Shown here one piece after another: positions 24,969 through 34,930 of a DNA stretch of 64,000 nucleotides. Below the pieces are notes generated by a model. That model did no database searches and was not told the DNA's origin. It saw nothing but the letters and a program-made list of their open reading frames with translations. The translations under genes and the position numbers were made by a program. Every line of letters begins with the position of its first letter. The first letter of the stretch is position 1. The DNA is from Sesamum alatum (Eukaryota > Streptophyta > Magnoliopsida > Lamiales > Pedaliaceae), in the NCBI GenBank assembly GCA_034509735.1, contig JACGWO010000013.1, forward strand, positions 14,714,136-14,778,135. Direction: 5' to 3'.

Positions 24969-25804
24969 TAAGCTCATTTGATTTTCTTCCCATGATGGAT
25001 TGCATGTCATGATAATAATAAATCTAGTTTATCAAATTTTTGAACTACTGACATTATGTCACGGTGCCGTTGATTCATATCTCGAGGAATCCAAGAAATG
25101 ATGATATGATGAATATACGACATGCCACACTAACTAAATCACGTATACTAAAGTAAATATAAGATTTCAAATAGAATAGTACAATTAAAATCTATATAGA
25201 AAAACACATTTAATTTACCAACATTATATTCTCCAACATTTAAGAATCTGAAGATCTTGAAATAATTTAGCTCTAAAAAACCACAATTTACCATGTTTCT
25301 TATATTGTTTCGATCTCATTTTTCTTGTATGATTATATGATGATATTGAATCCATAAGAAACCAACTATACTTACAACATTTAAGTATATTATTTGTTCA
25401 CTAAGAGAGATTGATTTTAATTTTAATTATTTTCTTCCAATCTATCTAATCATTTATTTGATTTTGTATTTGAAGCATGTAAGTAGATTTGCTAAAGTAT
25501 AGTTCGAATTTGTTATTTTTTCAATAATAGAACGATTATATTTCAATTATTTTCTTCCATTTCCCCTGATTTCGAGGATTTAGATCATCTAACCAATTGT
25601 TTGAACCCCTGCATCATATTCCTGCACTTGAAGCAGTAGTGCCCGAATGGGAAGTAACTCTTATTCCTGGCAGTATTCCTCCTAAGTGCTACATGCCCTA
25701 CGTACCACAATTAACTTCTATTGATGCTGATTTTTCATAACCACTTGATTCCGACCCACAATGCCTAACACAGTGTAAAGAACTTGCCCCTCTCCTTGCG
25801 GTGT
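24969..25804. other. AT-rich spacer with one coding-like stretch
   Basis: Mostly AT-rich noncoding sequence. A stretch at about 25582-25740 on the plus strand stays open for some 50 codons, is less AT-rich than its surroundings and reads as plausible protein (EPLHHIPALEAVVPEWEVTL, then CYMPYVPQL) before a TAA at 25738. I do not recognise it. It may be an exon fragment caught beside the gypsy element. Confidence 0.4.
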
Positions 25805-27078
25805 TGATAAGCATTGATTTTACATGTTTGTAATGGGGAAATGCATTTACTTTTCCATTGTTTTGAGCAGAATCGCTTGTGATTTACTATCTTTCAAGTT
25901 CAATTCTTTTGTCGGATACTGCTTTTTTTCATTTCTGCTTTTGCTGGCTTAATTTGGGGGCAAAGTGGATCGAACATTGCTAAAACTCACTAATTTAGCC
26001 AAGACAAAAAGAACACGGCCAAGTTGTGTATCCTGCCCACGACCATGTCTTCAAAAGCAACTATCAATTCAATAACTATGAGAACATGGTCTAGCGTGCT
26101 ACAGAACATGGGCGTGTCCGAAAATCTCACAAAGCAAACGATAAACAGGCTTTCCCGTGTTCACAGTACACAAGCGTGTCCCCATTCGAAAACTGAATCT
26201 AGTGAAATTTCTTCCCTTAACTCAAACACGATTATAAAAGAAGGGACGACGGATGTTAATATAGAGAGATCGGGATGAAGAGACCAGCCTTGAAGGGGTT
26301 TGAAAAAGTCGTGGAAGCATTGAGCTAGTTAGGACGATCGGATTATAGTTCTTTCTAATCATTTCCACGTTTTAGCACTTTTCTTGATGTATTCCTGAGA
26401 ATATTTATTCTTCTTGTTCGCCAAACTCATGGTTGAGTAGAGTTTTTATCCTATAATCATGTTCAACCCGTTGGTAGATTAATGAGATTATTCTAGTCTT
26501 CCTTTTTCTATCTTGTGGATATCAATCAGATTTAATTCCTAGGCACTTATCTGTCTTGTGAATATGTTTGCCACATGTTTGCATGTTCCAAAAGTCGAGC
26601 AAAGTACTAAGAGGTGAAGTTTTATGTCAGAAAGTTGGGAATTAGACATAGAGGTTAACAACGAAAGTAGGCTTAATTTCTAAGAGGATTGCATAAATTT
26701 TCATGATCGCAATGGATTCGTTTTGATTCAATCCCTTTGAAAATAGGTAGATTAGTTTATTGAATAAGGCTTTAACATGCTTGAAAGAGGGTGGTAACAA
26801 CATTGTGATAATTTCCTTTGGATTATTCGCACTAAGTAGAAAAGGAGTCTTGATAGGATCATTAGTCGATCATTGTGGGAATACTCTATTCTAGGTTACA
26901 TCTTATTGTCTATCTTCTCACTTTGATTTTCCTACTTCTCGAATTCAATCAATCGTCTACCCGTATATCTTGGTTTGACTAATAAAAACAAAGTAAATCC
27001 GGTCATCACAATAGTCATTGTGGGATTGACATCTTGAGTGCTACACCATAAATCGTGCACTTGCGGATAGGCTTATCA
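25805..27078 (+). mobile_element. 5' LTR of gypsy element I
   Basis: 1274 bp with short inverted ends TGATAAGC at 25805 and GCTTATCA at 27071-27078. It is followed six bases later by the primer site. It contains a cluster of CACGGCC/CGTGTCC words at about 26014-26190, which recur at 29600-29760 in the same element. Its ending layout resembles solo LTR G. Confidence 0.75.
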
Positions 27079-27084
27079 AGTTTT

Positions 27085-27102
27085 TGACGTCGTTGTTGGG
27101 GA
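27085..27102 (+). promoter_or_regulatory. Primer-binding site, tRNA-Asp, decayed
   Basis: TGACGTCGTTGTTGGGGA differs from the tRNA-Asp complement used by Athila/Tat elements only by a few transitions, as expected from deaminated methylcytosine. Confidence 0.75.
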
Positions 27103-27235
27103 CTAATTGTGATATTAGATTTATGCAGTTTAATTACATCAAATCATTATTTTACTTTACTCTATTTCTTCTCATTTTCCCGGTCTAATCTAGCTTATTG
27201 GTACCGTTTTCTACTCTTGCTTTTCAGGTTTATTG

Positions 27236-28855
27236 ATGAGGAAGAATCGTAGCAGTGATAATTTGGTTGAACTCGATCCCAAGATTGAATGGACCTTCCA
27301 TGAAAGAAGATGTGAACAACGATAGTAGATTGTTGTCCATATGGCGGGACAGGACAACGAGAATAGAGAAGAATTCCATACCCACCACCCAATTCTTACT
27401 CCCGAGTATTGCTCAACCGACAATAGAGGCCAACAATTTCGAACTCAAATCGGGTTTACTAAATATGGTACAACAATATCAGTTTGGGGGGTTAGCCAAT
27501 AAACATCCTAACTTGCACTTATCTATGTTTTTAGAGTACTGTGATCACTTAAGTTTAATGGGTCATATCCGATGCAATTAGACTTAGGTTATTTCCATTC
27601 TCTTTATGTGATAGAGCTAAAGCATGGCAACATTCCTTTCCCCTAAACTCTATCCGGACTTAGGATGAGATGTCTTAAGCTTTTTTGTCTAAATACTTTC
27701 CCCCAAGCACAACTGCTGCCTATGAAAATTCAATCCTTTATGCAAAAAGAATAGGAATCTTATATTAAGACATTGGAAAGATTTAAGGATTTGCTTAGAG
27801 CATGTCCTCACCATGGGGTAGAAAATTAGTTGATGGTGCATACTTTTTATAGTGGTCTCTAGCAGCAGTTGATGTAGCCGCAGGAGGATTCTGATGAACA
27901 AGAGTGTTCGGAAAAGATACAACTTGCTGAGGAGATGGCTTTACACCATCACTAATGGTCCAATGAGCGAGCCACCCCAATGAAGAAACCAGGTAAGTAT
28001 GAGCTTGATGCTTTCATGATGCTTAATGCTAGGATGGATGCACACGCTTCCAAGTTTGATTCAATGAGTATGAATAATGTGCATGTCGTGAACTCTCATA
28101 CCAATGTTACTTGTGAAAATTGTGGAGTAATTGGACATGGGGCCATTAAGTGTAGACTTGGAACTTTAGTCTTGGCCAAGAGGAGCAAGCCCATTTTGTG
28201 AACAACTAACATAGTGGAAACAACCCATTTTCTGAAACCTATAGCTCCGGTTAGAAGAACCATCCTAACTTTTCCTACAAAAATAATCAATCCCAATAGA
28301 ACTTTCGCCCCCAACCACCCAATTTCCAAAACTCATTTGATCCACCCCCTCCTCCCTCAAAGTCCAATTTAGAGGTTGTGCTTGAAACTTTATAGTTGCC
28401 CAAACAAAGACGAATGAGAAATATAGACAACAAGGACAATTTATGGGTAAGGCTACAACACAACTAACGTCTAAAGTGGATTCTATCATTACTCATAACA
28501 ATATGTTAGAGAATCACATAGCCCTACATGCTAGCTCGTCTATTAGGCAACCTGGTACGCTATCAGGCCAACCCGAGACAAACCCAAGAGAACAATGCAA
28601 GGCCATCACCCTTATGAGTGGGAAGGTGCTGGGCGAAGAGAGTAAGGACAAACACATTGGGATTGCTAAAGAACAGAACTTCAGTAGGGGAACTTACGAG
28701 GTGAAGGAAAAAAAGACAAGGAACATAAATGTGATCCGCCCAAGCCGTACCAACCTCCCGTCCCATTCCCACAGCGGTTAGCTAAGTTATGTTAGACAAA
28801 TAATTTGGTAGGTTCCTTGACATGCTAAAAAATCTTTATATCAATATTCCTTTCA
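27236..28855 (+). pseudogene. Gypsy gag remnants, element I
   Basis: Gag of an Athila/Tat-like element, split by stops and frameshifts. A start-like ATG lies at 27236. A recognisable gag-domain piece (HPNLHLSMFLEYCDHL) lies at about 27502-27549. A CCHC zinc knuckle (CENCGVIGHGAIKC) is intact at about 28111-28152. Further pieces at 28443-28781 are the low-complexity C-terminal part. Frames change at least four times. Confidence 0.7.
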
Positions 28856-29467
28856 TTGGGGCTCTTTCACAAATGCCATTGTATGCCAAATTTTTTTAAA
28901 GATATATTGTCAAACAAACGAAAATTGGAAGACTATGAAACTGTGGATTTAACTCAGGAATGCAGTGCTTTGTTGCAAAATAAACTACCCCCTAAGTTTA
29001 AAGATCCCAATATTTTTTCTATTCCTTGTTCAATTAGCAATATAAATTTTGATCGTGCACTGTGTGACTTGAGAGCTAGTGTCAGTCTGATGCCATTATC
29101 TATTTGTCAAAAGTTGGATTTTGGTGAGTTAAAATCCACCACTATATCTTTGCAATTGGCTGATAGAACTGTGAAATGTCATGTTGGTATTCTTGAGGAC
29201 ATTTTGATTCAAGTAGGTAAGTTCTTTATTCCTGCTAACTTTGTTATTCTTGAGATGAAGGAAGATACTCGAACTCCCATCACTCTTGGAAGGCCTTTTC
29301 TAGTTACCGTTGGTGCCATCATCGACGTTAGGAATGAAAAACTCTCCTTGAATGTTGGGGATGAAAATGTTGAATTTAATCAGTCAAATTCTACTAAATA
29401 CCCATCTTTTGGTGATTCGTGTTACAGATTGATGATGTGGACGTCGCAGTTAAGAAGGTGTTTCTAA
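28856..29467 (+). pseudogene. Gypsy aspartic protease region, element I
   Basis: The longest intact frame of the element (about 203 codons). The protease core reads DLRASVSLMPLSIC, where the catalytic D-x-G triplet has become D-x-R. The downstream ITLGRPFL motif is the usual end of this protease fold. The Gly to Arg change alone should inactivate it. It lies between gag and reverse transcriptase, as in other Athila/Tat elements. Confidence 0.8.
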
Positions 29468-29900
29468 GTTTTGGAATAGATGACGACTTACAATGTATTT
29501 TGGTCCAAGATGAGTTGTCTAAGCATGAAAATGACTAATTGACTGTGCTTAAAAGGCTTTTGGACTCGACAGATGGAGCGAAAGGCAACAGCAAAAAAGC
29601 AAAGAAACCGAGCATAACACGGTCAAGCCGTGTCCAGCAACACGACTGTGTTGTTGTGTTTTCCTAACGATGTTCAAGCCGTGTCCCAACACACGGACAT
29701 GTTGTCATGTTTTCATGACGACTTCAAGGCCGTGTCCCGACACACAGACGTGTTGTCGAAAGATTCGGAAAAAGGTAAAGATAAGCATGAAACCACATCC
29801 CAAGTTGAGCTTAAACCCTTCCCTTCCATCCTCAAGTGTGCATTTCTTGAACCATTCAACATATCCTGTAATAATCAACACCAAGTTAAATAAGTCTGAA
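29468..29900 (+). other. Spacer with CACGG/CGTGTC word cluster
   Basis: Linker between protease and reverse transcriptase of element I. Words of the type CCGTGTCC and ACACGGAC recur about every 50-60 bases from 29620 to 29750 (GTCAAGCCGTGTCC, TTCAAGCCGTGTCC, AAGGCCGTGTCC). They resemble words in the LTR at 26014-26190. They are part of the element; no protein is supported. Confidence 0.55.
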
Positions 29901-31300
29901 ACATTGCAATTTCTTGAAGCATTACGTATCTATAGGAGTGTCATAGGGTACACTATTGATGACATCAAAGACATAACCCATCTGTTTGCATGCACCACAT
30001 TTACTTAGAAGAAGATTACACTCCTTTAGTTGAACCTCAGAGACGATTTAATCCCAACATGAAAGAGGTTGTAAAAAAGGAAGGTCTTAAGTTGTTAGAC
30101 GCCGGCATAGTTTTTTCAATTTTTGATAGTCGTGGGGACAGTCCCACATAAGTAGTCCCTAAGAAGGGGGTTTCACTGTCGTGCAAAATGAGAACAATGA
30201 ATTGATACCCACTAGGACAGTCACGGGATGGCACATGTGCATAGATCATAGGAAGATGAATAAGGCCACTCACAAGGATCAGTTTCCACTTCCCTTCATT
30301 GATCAGATGTTAGAATAATTAGCCAAGCATTCATATTTTTTCTATCTTTATAGATACTCTGGATTTTTGAAAATACAAATTTATCATAGCGATCAAGAAA
30401 TGACTACATTCACATGTCATTATAGAACATTAAGATATAGGAGGATGCCTTTTAGTTTATGGCAATGGTTTTGATGAATTCTTGTTTAATCTAACGAAAG
30501 TGTTGCAGCGATGCAAGGAAGTCAACCTCGTTCTAAATTGGTAGAAATGCCACTTCATGGTAAGAGAAGGTATTGTTTGGGGCATTTGGTATCCAAACAA
30601 GGTATCGAGGTCGATCGAGCCAAAATTAAAATAATTGAGAAACTACCTCCTCCCACCTCGGTAAAAGGTATTCGAAGTTTCCTCAGTTTCGCCGAATTTT
30701 ACTAGCATTTCGTTAAGGACTTTTCGAAAATCCCTAAGCCATTAACTAATTTGCTCATCAAGGATGTCCACTTTGACTTATCCAACGAATGCCTTGATGC
30801 ATTTAATCAGTTAAAGCGAGCCCTCATTTTGGCACCTATTATGCAACCCCCTGATTGGTCTCTTCCATTTGAAATCATGTATGATGCAAGTCACTTTGCA
30901 ATGGGGGTTGTTCTCGGCCCATGAAAACAAAAGAAGCTACATGTAATTTATTACACAAGTCGTACTCTTGACAATGTCCAAATGAACCATGCCACCACTG
31001 AAAGGAACTACTTACCATTGTGTTTGATTTTGATAAATTTCGTACATACCTCATTAGCTCTAAAGTGATTGCTTTTACTGACCATGCAGCTATTAGGTAC
31101 CTCTTGACTAAGAAGGATGCAAAGTCACGTTTAAGTCAATGGATACTTTTACTCCACGAGTTTGGCCTAGAAATACGAGACAAGAAGGGAACGAAAAAAC
31201 GCCGCGGCAGACCACCCATCCCATCTTATGTTTGAGGACCAAATGGGTAATGAAATTTCAATTGATGACTCTTTTCTTGATGATCAATTATTTTCTTTAG
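29901..31300 (+). pseudogene. Gypsy reverse transcriptase and RNase H remnants, element I
   Basis: The reverse transcriptase start (GYTIDDIKDI at 29948, NPNMKEVVKKEG at about 30052) and finger/palm motifs (HRKMNKATHKDQFPLPFIDQ, about 30246-30305) are in frame with several stops. At about 30463 the sequence jumps to a later part (CKEVNLVLNW, then GHLVSKQGIEVDRAK at 30580), so the segment that would hold the metal-binding aspartate pair is deleted. RNase H pieces follow at 30880-31240 ([11 protein letters not shown] motif). Inactive. Confidence 0.75.
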
Positions 31301-31399
31301 TGTCTACTGAAGTATTTTGGTATGCTGATTTTGTGAATTATTTAGCATGTGGCGTCATACCTTCCAACATGAACTTCCATTAGCAAAAGAAATTTCTCT

Positions 31400-32562
31400 C
31401 GGACATTCCCTATTGTGAATCGTACCTTTATCACCATTATGCTGATGGAGTGTTAAGGCGATGCTTACAAATAGACAAAATCCAAGATTTTATACATCAT
31501 TGTCATTCATCTGCATATGGGGGTCATGCCAGTAGCTCCAAGACCACAGCTAAAATTTTGCAATCAGGTTTTTATTAGCCAACAATGTTTAAAGATGTTC
31601 AGCAGTTTGTGCTTGCTTGTGATAACTGTCAACGAGTTGGGAACATCTCAAAACGTCAAGAAATCCCTTTAAATTACATACTTGAGGTCAAAATCTTTTA
31701 TGTTTGGAAATTGAGCTCATGGGTCCTTTTCCTCCATTGTTTGGGAATATGTTTTTATATTTTATTTTTTTTGGTTGTCGTAAACTAGTTTCCAAATGGG
31801 TAGGGGCCATAGCATCCCCAACTAGTGGCTCCAAAATGGTGATTAAACTTTTCAAAAAAATCATCTTTTTTCCGTTTTGGTGTCCCCACAATTGTGATGA
31901 GTGATAGAGGTTCCCACTTTATCGAAAAATAATTTCAAACCCTCCTCAAGAAGTACGGGGTCATCCATAAAGTTTCCACCCCATACCATCCCCAAACTAG
32001 TGGACTAGTGGACAAATTGAAGAGTCGAATCGGGAAATCAAGATTATTTTAGAAAAAAATTGTGTCATCCTCCCGAAAAGATTGGTCCTCCAATCTTGAC
32101 AATGCCTTATGGGCATACCGAACAACGTAGAAACCTCCAATTGGTACCCCTCCCCCCATTTCGGCTACTCTATGGAAAGCCCTGTCACCTACCCTTTGAA
32201 CTTGAGCATAGGGCTTTTTAGGCCATAAAAAATTGAATTTTGACCTCAAATTAGCAAGTGAGAGACGAAGTCTCCAATTGAATGAACTTGACGAGCTACG
32301 GTTAGATACATATGATAGTGCCAAACACTACAAGGAACGCACCATGAAGTGGCACGATCAACACATTCGTAGAAGAGAATTAAAAAACTGTGATATTTTT
32401 TCGCTATTTAACTCTCGCATTCATCTTTTTCCAGGAAAATTACGTTCACATTCGTCGGGACCCTTCTACGTTCGTAAGGTTTTTCCCTATGGAGCAGTTG
32501 AGGTTTGGAGCGAAACGCCGAGCATCTTTAAAGTCAATGGTCAACGTTTAAGGCAGTACTAG
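31400..32562 (+). pseudogene. Gypsy integrase remnants, element I
   Basis: A zinc-binding HHCC region can be read at about 31496-31640 (HHCHSSAYGGH, then LACDNCQRVGN). It is followed by broken core pieces (SDRGSHF at about 31904) and a C-terminal part at 32233-32562 with LFPGKLRSHSSGPFYV and VFPYGAVEVW motifs typical of Athila/Tat integrases. The frame ends at TAG 32560-32562. No chromodomain is present. Frameshifts near 31690, 31870 and 32200 destroy the protein. Confidence 0.75.
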
Positions 32563-32630
32563 ATATGAAAGCTGAGAGAGGGATAGAGGCAAATCCCCTC
32601 AAGATTAAGGCAGTACTAGATATGAAAGCT
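32548..32630 (+). repeat. 26-bp direct repeat at a chimeric junction
   Basis: TTAAGGCAGTACTAGATATG and the six bases after it occur at 32548-32573 and 32605-32630, without mismatch. The first half of copy 1 belongs to the end of the integrase frame (RLRQY stop). The second half belongs to the reverse transcriptase fragment (VLDMKA). Confidence 0.9.
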
Positions 32631-33000
32631 CCTACCAATGTTAATGAGGTACAACGTCTCATAGGAGGGGTAGCTGCACTTAGCCGGTCCATAGCCAAGT
32701 CCGCCGAGAAGAGTTTACCCTTGTTCAAGGTGCTAAGGAAGGCAAAAGTTTCAAGTGGGGAGAAGAATGCCATAAAGCCTTCGAAAAACTCAAGAGATAC
32801 CTGGCTAGCCTCCCTCTCCTGGTTAAACCCTCGCCTAGAGACACTTTATATGTGTACCTATCGTCCACTCCCCAGGTAGTAAGCTCTGTCCTCCTACTAG
32901 AGGAAGGGGGCCAATAAATGCCTATATACTATGTTAGCAAAATCCTCAACGGAGTTGAGGGGCATTACATCCCCATCGAGAAGATAACATTCCCATTAAT
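32563..33000 (+). pseudogene. Second gypsy reverse transcriptase/RNase H fragment
   Basis: Motifs ERGIEANPLKIKAVLDMKAP and RLIGGVAALSR are the connection between reverse transcriptase and RNase H of a Tat-like gypsy element, different from the body of I upstream. After about 32760 the frame shifts into RNase H pieces (YYVSKILNG near 32920) and fades by about 33000. It joins I through a 26-bp repeated segment (32548-32573 and 32605-32630), so it was stitched on rather than inserted as a whole element. Confidence 0.7.
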
Positions 33001-34361
33001 AATAACGATGTGAAGACTGTGGCCGTTTCCCAACAAAACGCACAAACTCACTCGAAGACGCAATTAAAGAAGAATAAAGTAAACAGAAAACGCAAAAAAA
33101 AAAGAAAGCAGACCAGAAAAATGCGAGAAGAAGAGTAGATTCTTTTACATACAAGAACAACAACGTAAGAAGGCAAAGTACTTAGTAATCTAGTGGATCT
33201 CTCTCCAAGTCGTAGGGAGGGAAGAATGAGAGGAAATAAGGAATGAAAGGGGTTAAGGAGGCATATGAAGGGGTGAATATGTGGTTACTCAAAGACGTGC
33301 CAGGTAACTGTCAGTCATTGGGTGGTTACAAAAGAGGGAAGTTACAAGAAGGAGCAATTATCAATAACCGCTCCCATGCGGGAGGTTGCAGCACATGCGC
33401 CCAGATATCGAGGCGACTTGTACCCTAGCCATCAAATTCTGCCAAACACCAGCTCCAAATCAAAGAAGATTGTCTTATCCTCTCTTAAGAAAGAAGAATA
33501 CTCGGTCAAGAGGGATTCCCTCTCAAGAAGAAAGAAGCAAGAATATTGCTGGTAGCCGGATACTACTGTAAGGAGTTTGCAGGTCCCCTTTCCCGATTTG
33601 TAGACGTTAGAGATCCAATTTGCTCAAACCCTAAGGCTTCTCGGGACAAACTATTTCAGCTCACATCAGACTTGATTTGAATAACTTATCCTCTATCACT
33701 TAACTTTGATAAAATGCCAAAAATTACGTTTACCCCGTGCGTGTCACCATAATCACTTATCAATTGATTTATTTAAAACTTTTTATATCTCAAATAGTAT
33801 TCAGATATTGAGTAATACAAAATATTCTGCGTGTAAACTTGAATATTTTGGATATCACATTTTTATATACTTAAGAGAAACATAAAAAAATATAATATTA
33901 ATTCGACACTTTTTCTAAATATTAGTATTTTTTATTCTTTATTTAAAAAATTATTAGATAATATTGATTAGCTTATTTTAGAGAAATATTAATATTTTTT
34001 ATTCTTTATCTAAAAATTTTGTTAGATGATATTAATTAAATTCTTTTAGATAAATATTATATTTTTTTATCTTTATCTAAAAAACTTGTTATATTCCATT
34101 TGACATGATAGAACTTATTGAGATAGTCCATATCTGTGCAAACACGGTGCTTAATTGGATAACCTCAATAATTTATTTCATTATATATAGATAAGTTTAT
34201 AAATATTAATACACATAACAAATATTTACGGAGTTTTCACGAGATTATGTAAAGCTAACAAATAATCCAATGTAGTTATATATTTATTAAATTAAAGTAT
34301 GAATAAACATGAATTTTTTTAGCAATTCTTGGAGTGTGGTTTGGAGAAAGTTCTTAATTAA
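33001..34361. other. Intergenic, probable gypsy remnant then AT-rich DNA
   Basis: 33001-33660 is moderately GC-rich with three overlapping short frames of low complexity (33243-33571). Its position next to the Tat-like fragment suggests untranslated sequence of that element, but I see no diagnostic motif. 33660-34361 is very AT-rich; a TTAGATAATATTRATTA-like word repeats at about 33954, 34022 and 34060. Nothing coding is supported. Confidence 0.4.
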
Positions 34362-34715
34362 AGTGTAATTACATACACCTCTTATGAGGTTTGACATAAT
34401 TATAAATATATTTTTTTTGTTAGAAAAATTACAAATACCTACTGATTTTAACGTCCGTCTCATAATGAGACCATTCAGTTAGTCTCCCTTAGGTTCATTC
34501 AAATTTGTGATAAACTGCCTAAAATGTCCCTTTAAATTATGCATTATATTATATATTTTTAAATTTCTAAAATATTTTATTATGGTGAACTCACTCCACC
34601 TCCTTACCTTAGGGGTGTACTTATAATATTTTACACATCAATAGAAAGTGTACTTGTAAATTCAATTACAACATCAGAGGTGTACTTATATATTTCCAAT
34701 AAAACGTGTAATTAG
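34362..34715. mobile_element. MITE, same family as 57589-58015
   Basis: The left end TGTAATTACATACACCTC and following TGAGGTTTGACATAATTA match the MITE at 57589. The inner segment (AAAATGTCCCTTTAAATTAT) also matches it. The right end carries a degenerate inverted copy (GTGTAATTAGACC). It lies in the region downstream of the WNK stop codon. The ends are approximate because of decay. Confidence 0.55.
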
Positions 34716-34930
34716 ACCACACTTCAGAAGGCGTTAATTTACCCAAATTTTTATTCAAGAAATGGTACAATTGTTATGAGGCTCATACTTACAGTCCATG
34801 GAGAGGAACAGTGCACACAAAACTTTGCTGCACAACCCATTCAGTCATATTTACATCTGCAACTTGTGAATGCACCAAAAATTTACAATGTATTTGGATT
34901 GACGGATCAAATCCATAAGAGACGAAAACA

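Larger units (their letters stand above)
25805..33000 (+). mobile_element. Degenerate Ty3/gypsy element I, Athila/Tat-like
   Basis: 5' LTR 25805-27078, mutated tRNA-Asp primer site 27085-27102, then gag, protease, reverse transcriptase, RNase H and integrase in that order. Reverse transcriptase before integrase identifies Ty3/gypsy. The lack of a chromodomain, the tRNA-Asp primer and the protease region style point to the non-chromoviral Athila/Tat group. Every domain has stops and frameshifts. No 3' LTR was found: the element runs into a second gypsy fragment at 32548-32630. The CpG-containing primer site and genes have decayed by transitions, so it is old. Confidence 0.8.
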
